From positions 1 through 64,000 of the forward strand of contig NZ_BCTQ01000001.1 in assembly GCF_001571365.1 (NCBI RefSeq): a stretch of 64,000 nucleotides of DNA. The letters are read 5' to 3'. The stretch's first letter is position 1; each line of letters begins with the position of its first letter. The notes beneath the pieces are model-generated. The model saw nothing but the letters and a program-made list of their open reading frames with translations, was not told the origin of the DNA and ran no database searches. The stretch is from Achromobacter denitrificans NBRC 15125 (GTDB lineage Bacteria; Pseudomonadota; Gammaproteobacteria; Burkholderiales; Burkholderiaceae_B). The translations under genes and the position numbers were made by a program. Of this stretch, positions 7,273 to 20,069 are shown in pieces.

Positions 7273-8202
7273 ATGACCGATCAGCTCAAGAAATACCTTA
7301 CCGAAGACCGCAGCGTCCGCATCCAGGCCGTCCACCTGGGCGCCACCTGGAAGGCCGTCCAGGCCAACCACGACTATCCGCCCGCCATCACCAACCTGTT
7401 GGGCGAACTGGTGGCGGCGTCCACCCTGCTGGCCGCCAACATCAAGTTCGACGGCTCGCTGGTGCTGCAGATCCAGGGCGACGGCCCCATCGCCCTGCTG
7501 GTGGTGGAATGCCGCCACGACCTCAGCCTGCGCGCCACCGTCAAGATGCGCGAGGGGCACGAAGTGCCCACCGACGGCAACATGCAAAGCCTGCTGAATC
7601 CGGGCGGCAACGGCCGTTTCATCGTGGTTCTGGATCCGCAGCGCAAGCTGCCCGGCCAGCAGGCCTACCAGGGCATCGTGCCCCTGGAAGGCGACACCGT
7701 GGCCGAGGCCCTGCAACACTACATGAAGGCTTCCGAGCAGCTGGACACCCGGCTGTGGCTCGCTGCCGACGGCGACCACGCCGCCGGCATGCTGATCCAG
7801 CGCCTGCCGTACCACGGCGGGTCGGAGGCCCCCGTGCTGACCCAGCAGGACGCCGCCGAAACCTGGGACCGCACCTGCGCGCTGGCCGGCACCCTGCAGC
7901 GCGACGAGCTGCTGGCCACCGAGATCGACACGCTGATCCATCGCCTGTTCTGGGAAGAAACCCTGATGGCCTTCGATCCGCTCGACGTGCGCTGGCACTG
8001 CCCGTGCACCCGCGAGCGCGTTGCCAACATGCTGCGCTCGCTGGGCCAGGAAGAAGTCGAGGACATCCTCGCCGAGCGCGGCGAAGTGGACGTGTCCTGC
8101 GACTTCTGCGGCAAGCCTTACAAGTTCGACGCCGTCGACTGCGCCGCCCTGTTCTCGGCGAACCAGCCTTCCGCCGGAGACGCGCCGCCCACCGTCCACT
8201 GA
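7273..8202 (+). CDS. hslO: Hsp33 redox-regulated chaperone
   Basis: A 309-residue Hsp33. The N-terminal substrate-binding domain carries VHLGATWKAV, and the C-terminal redox switch has the CxC (CPCTRERV) and CxxC (CDFCGKPYKFD) zinc cysteines. In the reduced state zinc holds the protein inactive; oxidants release zinc and turn it into a holdase in the cytoplasm. The length is somewhat above the E. coli protein. TAAGAT (7261-7266), a -10-like element, ends six bases before the ATG, so the message may be nearly leaderless. A very strong terminator follows (8262-8306). Confidence 0.95.
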   Translation: MTDQLKKYLTEDRSVRIQAVHLGATWKAVQANHDYPPAITNLLGELVAASTLLAANIKFDGSLVLQIQGDGPIALLVVECRHDLSLRATVKMREGHEVPTDGNMQSLLNPGGNGRFIVVLDPQRKLPGQQAYQGIVPLEGDTVAEALQHYMKASEQLDTRLWLAADGDHAAGMLIQRLPYHGGSEAPVLTQQDAAETWDRTCALAGTLQRDELLATEIDTLIHRLFWEETLMAFDPLDVRWHCPCTRERVANMLRSLGQEEVEDILAERGEVDVSCDFCGKPYKFDAVDCAALFSANQPSAGDAPPTVH

Positions 8203-8261
8203 CGTCGGCGGCGGCCGCCTGGCCGCGCCATTTCCATCACACCGGATTGTCCTCATCGACA

Positions 8262-8306
8262 GGCGGTCATGCCCGCGCCACACTGCGCGGCCATGACCGC
8301 CTTTTT
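8262..8306 (+). terminator. Strong terminator of hslO, overlapping the next gene's start
   Basis: GGCGGTCATG (8262-8271) pairs perfectly with CATGACCGCC (8292-8301). After one mismatch, CCGCGC (8273-8278) pairs with GCGCGG (8285-8290) around a six-base loop. TTTTT follows (8302-8306). Both candidate ATG starts of the TadE-like gene (8269 and 8293) lie inside this stem. Confidence 0.85.
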
Positions 8307-9030
8307 CATTGCCCCGCCCCGCCCGCCGCAACGCGGCGCCGCCGCGATCGAATTCGCGGTGGCGGCGGCCGTCGTGCTGCTGCTGGGCCTGCTGGCCGTC
8401 GAGGCAGCCCACTGGCAGGCCGCCCGCCAGCTGGCCCACCTGGCGCTGATGGAAGCGGGGCGCGCCGGCGCCACCGCGCACGGCGATCCGGCGCGCATGC
8501 GCGCCGCCTTTCTTCAGGCCCTGCTGCCGGGCCATGCCTCGGCGCTCGGCCGGGCTGACGCGCGGCGCCGCCAGGCCGCCCGCCTGGCCGGGCTCGCGGC
8601 CATTGCGGGCGCGCCCGCCTGGCGCATCGAGGTGCTGCTGCCGGACGACGCCGCATTCCGCGACCACGCCCGGCCCGGCCTGCGCATCGCCGCGGCGCCG
8701 GAGCTTCGCGTGATCGACAACGACTACCAGGATCTGCAGCATGCGCGCCGCCCGCCGCTGCCGGGCGGCCGCAGCATCTTCCAGGCCAATACGCTGAGGC
8801 TGCGGCTGACCTACCTGCACCAGCCCCTGCTGCCGCCCCTGCGGGCCTTGCTGGCGCTGCTGGCGCGTGACGACGCCGGCTACGCCGGCCATGCGCAGGC
8901 CCGGGGCCTGCTGCCCATCCGGGTCGAACTGGAAACGGAAATGCACACGCATCCCGCCGACTGGGCGGGCCGCAAACCGCCGCCGGACGGCATCGTGTAC
9001 GGCGAATGCCGCAGCCTGCGCTGCGGCTGA
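8269..9030 (+). CDS. TadE-like pseudopilin-type protein
   Basis: A 253-residue protein from ATG 8269, or 245 from ATG 8293. After a short Pro-rich lead it has RGAAAIEFAVAAAVVLLLGLLAVE, the pattern of a TadE domain: a small-residue/Glu-containing prepilin-like segment followed by one transmembrane helix. The rest is an Ala/Arg-rich extracytoplasmic region ending EMHTHPADW and a CRSLRC pair that could form a disulfide. TadE proteins are minor pseudopilins of Tad (Flp) pilus systems, but no tad gene lies nearby, so this is an orphan. The start is uncertain because no clear ribosome site is present and both ATGs lie within the hslO terminator stem. Confidence 0.6.
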   Translation: MPAPHCAAMTAFFIAPPRPPQRGAAAIEFAVAAAVVLLLGLLAVEAAHWQAARQLAHLALMEAGRAGATAHGDPARMRAAFLQALLPGHASALGRADARRRQAARLAGLAAIAGAPAWRIEVLLPDDAAFRDHARPGLRIAAAPELRVIDNDYQDLQHARRPPLPGGRSIFQANTLRLRLTYLHQPLLPPLRALLALLARDDAGYAGHAQARGLLPIRVELETEMHTHPADWAGRKPPPDGIVYGECRSLRCG

Positions 9031-9066
9031 TCGGAAGCGAATGTGGAAGCGGGAACGCGGCCGGCG

Positions 9067-9477
9067 TCAGTGCCGGGCGTTCGCGGGATTGGCAGGCGGC
9101 TTGGCTGCCGGGGCGGAGGCCCGGGTCGCGGGCGCGCCGGGGCGCGCGGCGGGCTTGGCGACGGGTTCGGCCGCCAGGGTCGCGCCGCCGGCGGGCGCCG
9201 GCGTGTTCTGCGGCAGGATGTGGACGAACACTTCGCCCTCGCGCATCATGCCCAGCTCGCCGCGGGCCCGCTCCTCAATGGCGCCGGAGCCGCCTTCCAG
9301 GTCGCGCACTTCGGCTTCGAGCGCGGCATTGCGCGCGCGCAGGCCTTCGTTGGTCTCGCGCTGCTCCGCCACCTGGCGTTGCAGGTCCCAGACCTTGAAC
9401 CAGCCGCCCTTACCCAGCCAGAGCGGGTATTGGATCAAGCCTAGCAGCACGAACAGCACCAGGAACAACAGGCGCAT
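9067..9477 (-). CDS. ftsB: Cell division protein FtsB
   Basis: A 136-residue bitopic membrane protein. One N-terminal helix ([20 protein letters not shown]) is followed by a coiled-coil region ([22 protein letters not shown]) and the [15 protein letters not shown] segment typical of FtsB. FtsB works with FtsL and FtsQ in the septal complex. The last 45 residues are an Ala/Pro-rich extension that E. coli FtsB lacks. It lies 68 bp downstream of eno in the same direction, the usual proteobacterial arrangement. Confidence 0.9.
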   Translation of the reverse strand: MRLLFLVLFVLLGLIQYPLWLGKGGWFKVWDLQRQVAEQRETNEGLRARNAALEAEVRDLEGGSGAIEERARGELGMMREGEVFVHILPQNTPAPAGGATLAAEPVAKPAARPGAPATRASAPAAKPPANPANARH

Positions 9478-9545
9478 ACGCGAGAACCCTCAGCAGTCGT
9501 GGCGTGGATGCAGCCCCGGGCTTGCGCCCCGGGCCGCGCTTCTCA

Positions 9546-11121
<1,576 letters not shown>

Positions 11122-11324
11122 GGGGTTCCTTCAGGACAGTTGCGTTGGTTTCGGTGTAACGCCGGATACGGCGAAGCCGCCAGTGTCGCGCAAGGCGGCC
11201 CGGCGACGCATATCCGATGCTAATCGGTTGTATCCGAAAGAAGCGCCGCCGTACAGGGCGGCGCCGGGGCGACGGCCCGCGATCCCGAGGATCCGCATAC
11301 GGAACCCGAGACCGCAGGCGCGCA

Positions 11325-13027
<1,703 letters not shown>

Positions 13028-13177
13028 GCCGGGAGGCGAAACTTATTTGGGTTTTCCCCTAGCGACCGCGAGTAACATTTGGCTGCACTCGGCCGGCATG
13101 CCGAAATGTCTCGCCACAGGGCTTCGTGCTATGGTCGTCCCCGATTTTGGAACGTCCCTCCGAGGAACCCGTCGCCG

Positions 13178-14185
13178 ATGAACACCCCGCCCGCTAACCC
13201 GAATGCCCTGGTCTGGCGCCTGACCATCGCCGCCATCGTCCCGCAGTTGCTCGGCGCCGTCCTGATCCAGGCCTACCTGCTGCTGGCCTCGCCGATGGCC
13301 GATCCGATGCGCGAGCTCTACACGCGCCCCGACATGGTGGTGACCACGGTGCTCCAGACGTGCATGGCCGGCATGCTGCTCGGCCTGACCACCTGGTGCT
13401 CCGCACAGGGCTGGTTGCGCCGGCATGATGCGAGCGGCGTCGACCGCCCCGGCCGGATGATTGCCGTGCTGCTGGCGGTCTCGCTGGTGCTGTTCGTGCT
13501 GATCTCGACCGGCCTGGCGCTGCTGCAGCACGCGTTCTACCGGTTCGTCGTCAACAACAGGGAATGGGTGGACAGCGCCTTCGGCCATTACGGCCTGGCC
13601 CGGGCGCTCTTGACGGCGCTGCCGCTCAAGCTGTGCGGCATCCTGATCTCGATCCTGGGGGGCTGGCTGGCGGTGCGCATCGCCGCCTGGAGCGTCAGCC
13701 CCGTCGCCGGGACCGGCGCGCCCCCCTATCGACCCCGCCACGCCGCGTGGATCGCCGCGCTGACGCTGCTGCTGTGGCAGTTGCACGTCGGGCTGGCGCT
13801 GGGCGGCTACTTCACGACCTATGCGCGTTCGCCGGAGCTGCTGAACTACGTCATCGGCTACTGGGCGCTGCCCGCCTTGATCCTGGCCCTGGCGGCGTGG
13901 GTCGGCCTCAGGAACCTGCCGCGGACGCTGGGCACGGCCGGGTTCGGCCGCGCCATCGCCCACGGCACGTTCGCCTTCTGGCTGACGCAACTGCTCGGCG
14001 TCGGCCTGGCCCTCCTGGTCCTCTGGAACATGAGCGTGGGCCAGATCGCGCGCGCCGCCGAGTCGTACTCGACGATGGCGGTGGTGCTGCTGTTCTACTT
14101 CGCCCTGGTGGCGCTGGGAAGCTACACGGGCGCCCGGCTGCTCTACCCGCGTCGCGAGGCGCCGCCAGAAATCGCGCCGGCCTGA
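13178..14185 (+). CDS. Multi-pass membrane protein of unknown function
   Basis: A 335-residue hydrophobic protein; I do not recognise the family. The ATG at 13178 has CGAGGA twelve bases upstream; earlier in-frame codons give non-membrane sequence. About eight membrane segments can be read, among them IAAIVPQLLGAVLIQAYLLL, TTVLQTCMAGMLLGL, MIAVLLAVSLVLFVLI, KLCGILISILGGWLAV, IAALTLLLWQLHVGLAL and VVLLFYFALVALGSYTGARL. No transporter, protease or kinase motif is visible. It ends at the bidirectional terminator (14221-14258) shared with the convergent M24 peptidase gene. Confidence 0.75.
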   Translation: MNTPPANPNALVWRLTIAAIVPQLLGAVLIQAYLLLASPMADPMRELYTRPDMVVTTVLQTCMAGMLLGLTTWCSAQGWLRRHDASGVDRPGRMIAVLLAVSLVLFVLISTGLALLQHAFYRFVVNNREWVDSAFGHYGLARALLTALPLKLCGILISILGGWLAVRIAAWSVSPVAGTGAPPYRPRHAAWIAALTLLLWQLHVGLALGGYFTTYARSPELLNYVIGYWALPALILALAAWVGLRNLPRTLGTAGFGRAIAHGTFAFWLTQLLGVGLALLVLWNMSVGQIARAAESYSTMAVVLLFYFALVALGSYTGARLLYPRREAPPEIAPA

Positions 14186-14220
14186 AGCGCCGCCGATCGC
14201 CACGGCGCAGCGTCGCAAGC

Positions 14221-14258
14221 GCAATGAAAAAAGGCCCCGAGGGGCCTTTTTTCATTGC
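14221..14258. terminator. Bidirectional terminator
   Basis: An 18-base perfect inverted repeat (14221-14238 and 14241-14258) has a GGCCCC core flanked by six A on one side and six T on the other. It serves the membrane protein gene on the plus strand and the peptidase operon on the minus strand. Confidence 0.92.
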
Positions 14259-14270
14259 CGGACGCGGCCG

Positions 14271-16061
14271 TCAGATCGCCGCGGTGCGGCGCTCCAGCCA
14301 GGCCAGGGCCTCGCCCTCGACCAGCGGCGACAGGCGTTCGAACACCGTCTTGTGATAGTCGTTGAGCCACGCGATCTCGTCGGCCCGCATCAGCGAGGGC
14401 TCGATGCAGCGCGTATCTATCGGGCACAGCGTCAGCGTCTCGAAGCACAGGAACTCGCCCAGCTCCGAGGTCAGCCAGGCCCGGTTGGCGACCAGGTTCT
14501 CGATGCGCACGCCCCAGCGGCCCGGACGGTAGATGCCCGGCTCGTTGGAGGTGATCATGCCCGGTTCCATGGCGGTGTGCGGACCGGGGGCCGCGCGGTA
14601 GGAAATGACCTGCGGGCCTTCGTGCACGTTCAGGAAGTAGCCCACGCCATGTCCGGTGCCGTGGCCGTATTCCGCGCCGCCTTCCCAGATCGGAGCGCGC
14701 GCGATGGCGTCCAGCATCGGCGACGGGGTGCCGCGCGGGAACGAGGCGCGCGACAGCGCGATCATGCCCTTGAGCACCAGCGTGAAGTCCACTTTCTGGT
14801 CGGCGCTGGGCGTGCCCACCGCGACCACGCGGGTGATGTCGGTGGTGCCGCCCAGGTACTGGCCGCCGGAATCGATCAGCAGCAGGCCATCGCCTTCGAT
14901 GGCGGCGTGGGATTCCTGGGTGGCGCGGTAGTGCGGCATCGCGCCGTTGGCGTTGAAGCCGGCGATGGTGGCGAAGCTGGGGCAGACGTAGGCGGGCCGC
15001 CGCGCGCGGGCGGCGGTGATCTGCTCGTCGATGGTCAGTTCAGTGATGGTTTCATTACCCAGCGCGCCCTCGAACCAGGAGAAGAACTCGCACAGCGCCG
15101 CGCCGTCCTGCGCCATGGCCTGGCGCACGTTGGCCAGCTCGGCGTCGGTCTTGCGCGATTTCAGCAGCGTGGACGGGTTGATGGCCTCGACGCGCGGCAC
15201 CGCCGGATCCATGGCGTGGAACACGCCGCAGGTCACGCGGGCCGGGTCGATCAGCAGCTTCTGGTCCAGCTCCAGCGACGCCAGCGCGTCGGCGGCCTGG
15301 GCATAGCCGGCCACCTCCACGCCATCCCGCGCCAGCACCGCGCGCAGGGCGTCGTCGATCTTGCCGTCGGCCACGAACAGCGTGGCGTGGTCCAGACCCA
15401 CCAGCGCGTGGCCGACGAACACCGGGTTGTAGTCCACGTCGGCGCCGCGCAGGTTGAACAGCCAGGCGATGTCGTCCAGCGTGCTGATGAAATGCACGTC
15501 CGCGCCGTGCGCGCGCATGCCCTCGCGCACCTGCGCCAGCTTGTCGGCGCGGCTCACGCAGGCCTCGGGCGCGACGTGTTCGTAGATGGGAGCGTCAGGC
15601 AGGCCGGCCCGGTCCTTCCAGACGTCGTCCAGCAGGTCCTCGCGGATTTCCAGGACGGCGCCGGCCGAGGCCGCCGCCGCCGACAGCGCGCGGAAGGCGC
15701 CCAGGCCCAGCACCTGCCCGTCCACCCCGATGACCTCGCCCGCCTTGGTATTGGCGGCCAGCCAGTCCACGTGGCCGGGCGTGGTGGCCAGCGCGATCTT
15801 CATCAGTTGCACGCAGGTGCCGGCCAGTTGCGCCTCGGCCTGCACCCAGTAGCGGCTGTCCACCCACAGGCCGGCGAAATCGGCCGTGACCACCAGCGTG
15901 CCGACCGACCCCGTGAAGCCGGACAGCCAGCGCCGCCCCTGCCAGCGCGCGGGCAGGTACTCGGACAGGTGCGGGTCCGAGGAAGGAACGACATAGGCGG
16001 ACAGGCCGCGGCGGCTCATGGCCTGCCGCAATTGGGCGATACGGGCGTCGGTGCTAGACAT
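14271..16061 (-). CDS. Xaa-Pro aminopeptidase, M24B family (long form)
   Basis: A 596-residue cytoplasmic metallopeptidase of the three-domain type related to eukaryotic XPNPEP1, longer than E. coli PepP (441). The catalytic domain shows LLIDSGGQYLGGTTDITR (metal Asp), GHGTGHGVGYFLNVHEGP (His) and TSNEPGIY (Glu). It removes an N-terminal residue preceding proline. The start at ATG 16061 matches the family (MSSTDARIAQLRQAM) and has AAGGA twelve bases upstream. It lies 14 bp downstream of the M55 gene and is the last gene of the peptide-import operon, ending at the terminator at 14221. Confidence 0.9.
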   Translation of the reverse strand: MSSTDARIAQLRQAMSRRGLSAYVVPSSDPHLSEYLPARWQGRRWLSGFTGSVGTLVVTADFAGLWVDSRYWVQAEAQLAGTCVQLMKIALATTPGHVDWLAANTKAGEVIGVDGQVLGLGAFRALSAAAASAGAVLEIREDLLDDVWKDRAGLPDAPIYEHVAPEACVSRADKLAQVREGMRAHGADVHFISTLDDIAWLFNLRGADVDYNPVFVGHALVGLDHATLFVADGKIDDALRAVLARDGVEVAGYAQAADALASLELDQKLLIDPARVTCGVFHAMDPAVPRVEAINPSTLLKSRKTDAELANVRQAMAQDGAALCEFFSWFEGALGNETITELTIDEQITAARARRPAYVCPSFATIAGFNANGAMPHYRATQESHAAIEGDGLLLIDSGGQYLGGTTDITRVVAVGTPSADQKVDFTLVLKGMIALSRASFPRGTPSPMLDAIARAPIWEGGAEYGHGTGHGVGYFLNVHEGPQVISYRAAPGPHTAMEPGMITSNEPGIYRPGRWGVRIENLVANRAWLTSELGEFLCFETLTLCPIDTRCIEPSLMRADEIAWLNDYHKTVFERLSPLVEGEALAWLERRTAAI

Positions 16062-16075
16062 GGGGGATGGGATCC

Positions 16076-16900
16076 TTAGCGCAACATGAAAGACATGGCG
16101 GCCAGGCTGTTCAAGCTGCGGACGGCCGACTGCATGCTGTCCGTGGTGAACCGCAGGGTGACGCCGTCCACGCGTTCGAGCGTGGGCCACATGCAGAACA
16201 GGTCGGCCAGGGCCGAGCTCTGCGTCTGCAACCGGCATTCTATAGGGGCGGGAATGCGGAAAGGAACCGCCCCTCCCTTCTTGAGATTCCTGACGGCGGT
16301 TTCGGCGGCGGCGGCGATCGCGCGGCGCGAGGCGGCCGGCGACAGCGTCACGCCGCTGCCCTGCCCGTGGGCCACCTTGGTCTGTACCCATTCCGCGCCG
16401 GGGAAGGTATCGCGCGTTTCGGCGATGAAGGCGTCGTCGCCAGTGCCCAGGATGACGGGCACGCCCATCTCGCCGGCCAGCGCGCCGTACAACCCGGCCT
16501 CGCCCAGTTCCATGCCGTTGATGAACACGCGGGCGAAGGCGAAGCTGTTGATGGTGTGGGCCAGGATGCCGCGGCCCTGCGAACGCGAGTGGTAGCCGAT
16601 CATGAAGACTGCGTCGCAGCCCTCTTCCAGGCCGCCCATCATGCCGAGGTAGCGCGGCTTGCCCAGCACCAGGCGGGCGCGCTCATCCAGGCCGTCGGGC
16701 AGCAGGTTGCGAAAGCCCCCGTGCGAATCGTTGACCAGGATTTCTTCGGCGCCGCCCGCGATCGCGCCTTGCACGGCCGCGTTGGCCTCGGCGGTCATCC
16801 AGGCGCGCGCGCGCTCGTATTCGCCGTTGCCGGCGCGGACTTGCTCGGAATGGAAGACGCCGGCGACGCCTTCGATATCGGTGGAAATCAGGATCTTCAT
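16076..16900 (-). CDS. dppA: D-aminopeptidase DppA, M55 family
   Basis: A 274-residue zinc peptidase, the same length as Bacillus DppA. It begins MKILISTDIEGVAGV, whose STDIEG supplies metal ligands, and has NDSHGG, IGYHSR and HTINS motifs. DppA removes N-terminal D-residues (such as D-Ala-D-Ala) and forms a decameric ring in the cytoplasm. Placement behind a dipeptide/glutathione-type importer, as in the Bacillus dpp operon, supports a role in using imported peptides or murein fragments. It begins 20 bp after the P1 peptidase gene. Confidence 0.9.
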   Translation of the reverse strand: MKILISTDIEGVAGVFHSEQVRAGNGEYERARAWMTAEANAAVQGAIAGGAEEILVNDSHGGFRNLLPDGLDERARLVLGKPRYLGMMGGLEEGCDAVFMIGYHSRSQGRGILAHTINSFAFARVFINGMELGEAGLYGALAGEMGVPVILGTGDDAFIAETRDTFPGAEWVQTKVAHGQGSGVTLSPAASRRAIAAAAETAVRNLKKGGAVPFRIPAPIECRLQTQSSALADLFCMWPTLERVDGVTLRFTTDSMQSAVRSLNSLAAMSFMLR

Positions 16901-16920
16901 GGAATCAGCCTTCGAGGAAT

Positions 16921-18015
16921 TCAGAATGCGGTATCGGACAGCCACTGGCGCCACTGGGGCGCCGCGTCGCGGATCGCGGCGCGGTGGTGGCCGTCGCGCC
17001 CGGTCACGCCATCGGCATGCCACAGCGCGGAAACAATGGCCTGTTCGCAGGACTCGGCGGCCGCTTCGAACAGGGGATCGATGCGGGTCTCGTGCAGCAT
17101 CGCGATGGCCGGCATGGGCCGCTCCGCCAGTTGCGGAACCGTGTAGGCGGTGGAAAACGCCAGCGCGATGTCGCCGCTGCCGTGGCCGAACACCGAACCG
17201 GTGCGCGCCAGCCCCGCTCCCCCCCGCAAGGACAGGCGGCGCAACTGGCGCGAGTCCAGCGGCGCGTCGGTGGCCAGCAACAGGATGATGGAACCCTTTT
17301 CGGGAACGATGGCGGCATTCTCGCCCGCCTGCGCCAGGTCTCGGTCCAGCTGCTCGGCCAGCCGGCGGCCGAAGGGCCTGCCCGCCACGGTCAGGTTGGG
17401 CAGGCGGCCGAAGTTCGCCAGCACCAGCGCCCCGACCGTATACCGCAGCCCCGGCTGGATCGACGCCACGCGCGAGGCCGAGCCGATGCCGCCCTTGAAC
17501 GAAAAGCAGGACATGCCCCGGCCGGCGCCGACGGCGCCCTGCGCGAACGGCTTGTCCGCGGCGGCCAGCGCATCGGCGTAGTGCGACTCCTGGACCGCCA
17601 GCGCCTGGATGTCGTTCAGGTAGCCGTCGTTGCACTCGAACACCAGCGGATTGACGGTGGCCAGGCCTCGGCCGATGCCGGGATTGGCCGCGACCGCGGC
17701 GCGGATCTGGGCGTTGGCCACCGTGCCCACGCCGAAGGTGTTGGTCAACGCGATGGGGGTCTCCAGCACGCCCAGCTCCTGTACCTGGACGAGGCCGGTG
17801 CTCTTGCCGAAGCCGTTCAAGACGGTGGCGGCTGCCGGCACCTTGTCGAGGTAGGGATCGCCGCCATGCGGACGCACGACGGTCACGCCCGTCTGCCACG
17901 GGCCGTCGTCCAGCGTGCAATGCCCGACGGTGATCTCGCCCACGTCGCAGATCGAATCCAGCGGCCCCGAGGGCAGCACGCCGATGCGGGGGATGTCCAG
18001 CGCTAGTTTGTCCAT
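16921..18015 (-). CDS. P1 family aminopeptidase (DmpA-like)
   Basis: A 364-residue Ntn-type autoproteolytic aminopeptidase/esterase. The GSIILLLATDAPLDSRQLRR segment contains the Gly-Ser cleavage site; Ser242 would become the N-terminal nucleophile of the beta chain. GFGKSTG, NTFGVGTVANA and GRGMSCFSFKGGIGSASR are further family segments. Relatives cleave small N-terminal L- or D-residues and beta-peptides. ATG 18015 is preferred; a GTG at 18033 is possible. It follows gsiD by 144 bp, a gap that contains a GC-rich hairpin. Confidence 0.88.
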   Translation of the reverse strand: MDKLALDIPRIGVLPSGPLDSICDVGEITVGHCTLDDGPWQTGVTVVRPHGGDPYLDKVPAAATVLNGFGKSTGLVQVQELGVLETPIALTNTFGVGTVANAQIRAAVAANPGIGRGLATVNPLVFECNDGYLNDIQALAVQESHYADALAAADKPFAQGAVGAGRGMSCFSFKGGIGSASRVASIQPGLRYTVGALVLANFGRLPNLTVAGRPFGRRLAEQLDRDLAQAGENAAIVPEKGSIILLLATDAPLDSRQLRRLSLRGGAGLARTGSVFGHGSGDIALAFSTAYTVPQLAERPMPAIAMLHETRIDPLFEAAAESCEQAIVSALWHADGVTGRDGHHRAAIRDAAPQWRQWLSDTAF

Positions 18016-18159
18016 GTTCACTCGTGTCGCCACGTTCCAGAATGCAAAACGCCGCCACCCTGGGTCCGGGACACACGCGTTGCGGCGCGTGGCGGACGGA
18101 GGCGGCGGCGCAAAAATCGCCCTTCCCGCCGGCCCTCGGCGGAGGACCGGCGGCAGGCC

Positions 18160-19059
18160 TTACTTGCGGTCGATCTTCGGATCGAGCGCGTCGCGCAGGC
18201 CGTCGCCCAGCAGGTTGAACGCCAGCACCGTCAGGAAGATCGCCAGCGCCGGGAAGATCGCCACGTGCGGCGCGATCACCATGTCGGCGCGCGCTTCGTT
18301 CAGCATCGCGCCCCACTCCGGCGTGGGAGGCGAGGCGCCCATGCCCAGGAACGACAGGCTGGCCGCGGTGATGATCGAGGTGCCGATGCGCATCGTGCCG
18401 TACACCACGATGGGCGAGATCGTGCCGGGCAGGATGTGGCGCATGATGATGGTCCAGTCGGACGCGCCCACGCTCTTGACCGCCTCGACGTAGGTCATCT
18501 GCTTGATCGACAGCGTGTTGCCGCGCACCAGGCGGGCAAATGCCGGCACGCTGAACACGGCCACGGCCACGATCACGTTGACCATGCTGGAACCCAGGAT
18601 GGCAACCACGCCGATGGCCAGCAGCATGCCGGGGAATGCCAGCAGCACGTCGGAGATGCGCATCGTGATGCGTTCCCACCAGCCTTCGTAATAGCCCGCC
18701 ATCAGGCCCATGAAGGTGCCGACGATGGCGCCCATGGCCACCGACAGGAAGCCCGCGGCCAGCGAGATGCGGGCGCCCATGATGATGCGGCTGAAGATGT
18801 CGCGGCCCAGCGAATCCACGCCCAGCCAGTGGGTGGCCGAAGGCCCGGCGTTCAGGGCGTCGTAGTCGAAGAAGTTCTCCGGGTCGAACGGCACGATCCA
18901 CGGCGCGAAGATCGCGACGACGACCAGCAGCAGGACGAAGACGCCCGCGCCGACCGCGAGCTTCTGCTTCTTGAATTTGCGCCAGAACTCGGTGGCGGGC
19001 GTGCGCACGTCGTTCTTGGGAGCGGCGGCGATGGTCGCGGCGGGTGTCGTATTGCTCAT
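18160..19059 (-). CDS. gsiD: Glutathione/peptide ABC transporter permease GsiD
   Basis: A 299-residue inner-membrane permease of the DppC/OppC family. An N-terminal helix is preceded by [16 protein letters not shown], followed by a periplasmic loop ([16 protein letters not shown]) and the EAA motif region [20 protein letters not shown] that contacts the ATPase. ATG 19059 ([14 protein letters not shown]) has GAGGCGG before it; the reading frame upstream to 19116 overlaps gsiC. It starts 7 bp after gsiC. Confidence 0.9.
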   Translation of the reverse strand: MSNTTPAATIAAAPKNDVRTPATEFWRKFKKQKLAVGAGVFVLLLVVVAIFAPWIVPFDPENFFDYDALNAGPSATHWLGVDSLGRDIFSRIIMGARISLAAGFLSVAMGAIVGTFMGLMAGYYEGWWERITMRISDVLLAFPGMLLAIGVVAILGSSMVNVIVAVAVFSVPAFARLVRGNTLSIKQMTYVEAVKSVGASDWTIIMRHILPGTISPIVVYGTMRIGTSIITAASLSFLGMGASPPTPEWGAMLNEARADMVIAPHVAIFPALAIFLTVLAFNLLGDGLRDALDPKIDRK

Positions 19060-19066
19060 GGCCGCC

Positions 19067-19987
19067 TCACTTGTAACGGATGCTGGGATTGATGACGCCG
19101 TAGAGCACGTCGACAATCAGGTTGATCAGGATGAATTCCAGCGAGAACAGCAGCACCAGGCCCTGGATCACCGGATAGTCGCGCTGGGTCACGGCGTCCA
19201 CCAGCAGGCGGCCGAGGCCGGGCCAGTTGAAAACCGTTTCGACCACGATGGAGCCGCCCAGCAGGAAGCCGAACTGCAGGCCCATCATCGTGACCACGGG
19301 AATCAGCGCGTTGCGCAGCGCGTGCTTGATCACGACGCGTCGCTCGGTCAGCCCCTTGGCGCGGGCGGTGCGCACGAAGTCTTCCTGGACGACTTCCACG
19401 AAGGAGGCCCGGGTGAAGCGCGCCATCACCGCGGCCACCGCGGCGCCCAGCGTGATGGACGGAAGAATGTAGTGTTGCCAGGTCGAGGCGCCCACGGTAG
19501 GCAGCCAGCCCAGGTTCACGGAAAACACCTGCATCAGCATCATGCCCAGCGCGAACGCGGGGAACGAGATGCCGGACACCGCCAGCGTCATGCCGAGACG
19601 GTCGGGCCAGCGATTGCGCCACACCGCCGAGACGATGCCGATGATCATGCCGAAGGTCACGGACCACACCATGCTGGCGATCGTGAGCCACAGGGTGGGC
19701 ATGAAGCGGTCGGCGATTTCGGTCGAGACGGGGCGCTTGGTACGCAAGGAGGTACCCAGGTCGCCTTGCAGCATGTGGCTGAAGTAGCGCACGAACTGCT
19801 GCGGCAGCGGCAGATCCAGCCCGAGTTCCTTGCGCACGAGCTCGACGGTCTGCTGGTCGGCCTCCTGGCCCGCGGCCAGTCGCGCCGGGTCGCCCGGAAG
19901 CATGTGCACGAACAGGAACACGACCACGGCTACCAGCAGCAGCGTGGGGATCATGCCCAAAAGACGTTTGACGATGTAGGTCAGCAT
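19067..19987 (-). CDS. gsiC: Glutathione/peptide ABC transporter permease GsiC
   Basis: A 306-residue permease, the same length as E. coli GsiC. It starts [19 protein letters not shown], has the [10 protein letters not shown] periplasmic segment and the EAA motif [22 protein letters not shown]. Six membrane helices are visible. It pairs with GsiD. Two stable hairpins lie in the 82-bp gap after gsiB and may lower permease expression relative to the binding protein. Confidence 0.92.
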   Translation of the reverse strand: MLTYIVKRLLGMIPTLLLVAVVVFLFVHMLPGDPARLAAGQEADQQTVELVRKELGLDLPLPQQFVRYFSHMLQGDLGTSLRTKRPVSTEIADRFMPTLWLTIASMVWSVTFGMIIGIVSAVWRNRWPDRLGMTLAVSGISFPAFALGMMLMQVFSVNLGWLPTVGASTWQHYILPSITLGAAVAAVMARFTRASFVEVVQEDFVRTARAKGLTERRVVIKHALRNALIPVVTMMGLQFGFLLGGSIVVETVFNWPGLGRLLVDAVTQRDYPVIQGLVLLFSLEFILINLIVDVLYGVINPSIRYK

Positions 19988-20004
19988 TGAAATTCCTGCG
20001 ACAT

Positions 20005-20061
20005 CGGCGGGGACACCGTGTCCCCGCCGCATGCGGCCTTACTGTGGGGCCTCGCGGCCCC
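20005..20061 (-). other. Two intercistronic hairpins between gsiB and gsiC
   Basis: CGGCGGGGACA (20005-20015) pairs with TGTCCCCGCCG (20019-20029), and GGGGCC (20046-20051) with GGCCCC (20056-20061). Neither has a T-run. Such stems after binding-protein genes often protect the upstream message from 3' decay and create unequal expression; that role is inferred. Confidence 0.6.
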
Positions 20062-20069
20062 GGGGGTGT

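Noticed and set aside
11122-11324. Remnant of kdsA between pyrG and the DUF1330 gene
   Set aside because: Translation of the gap in all frames gives no KdsA-like segment.
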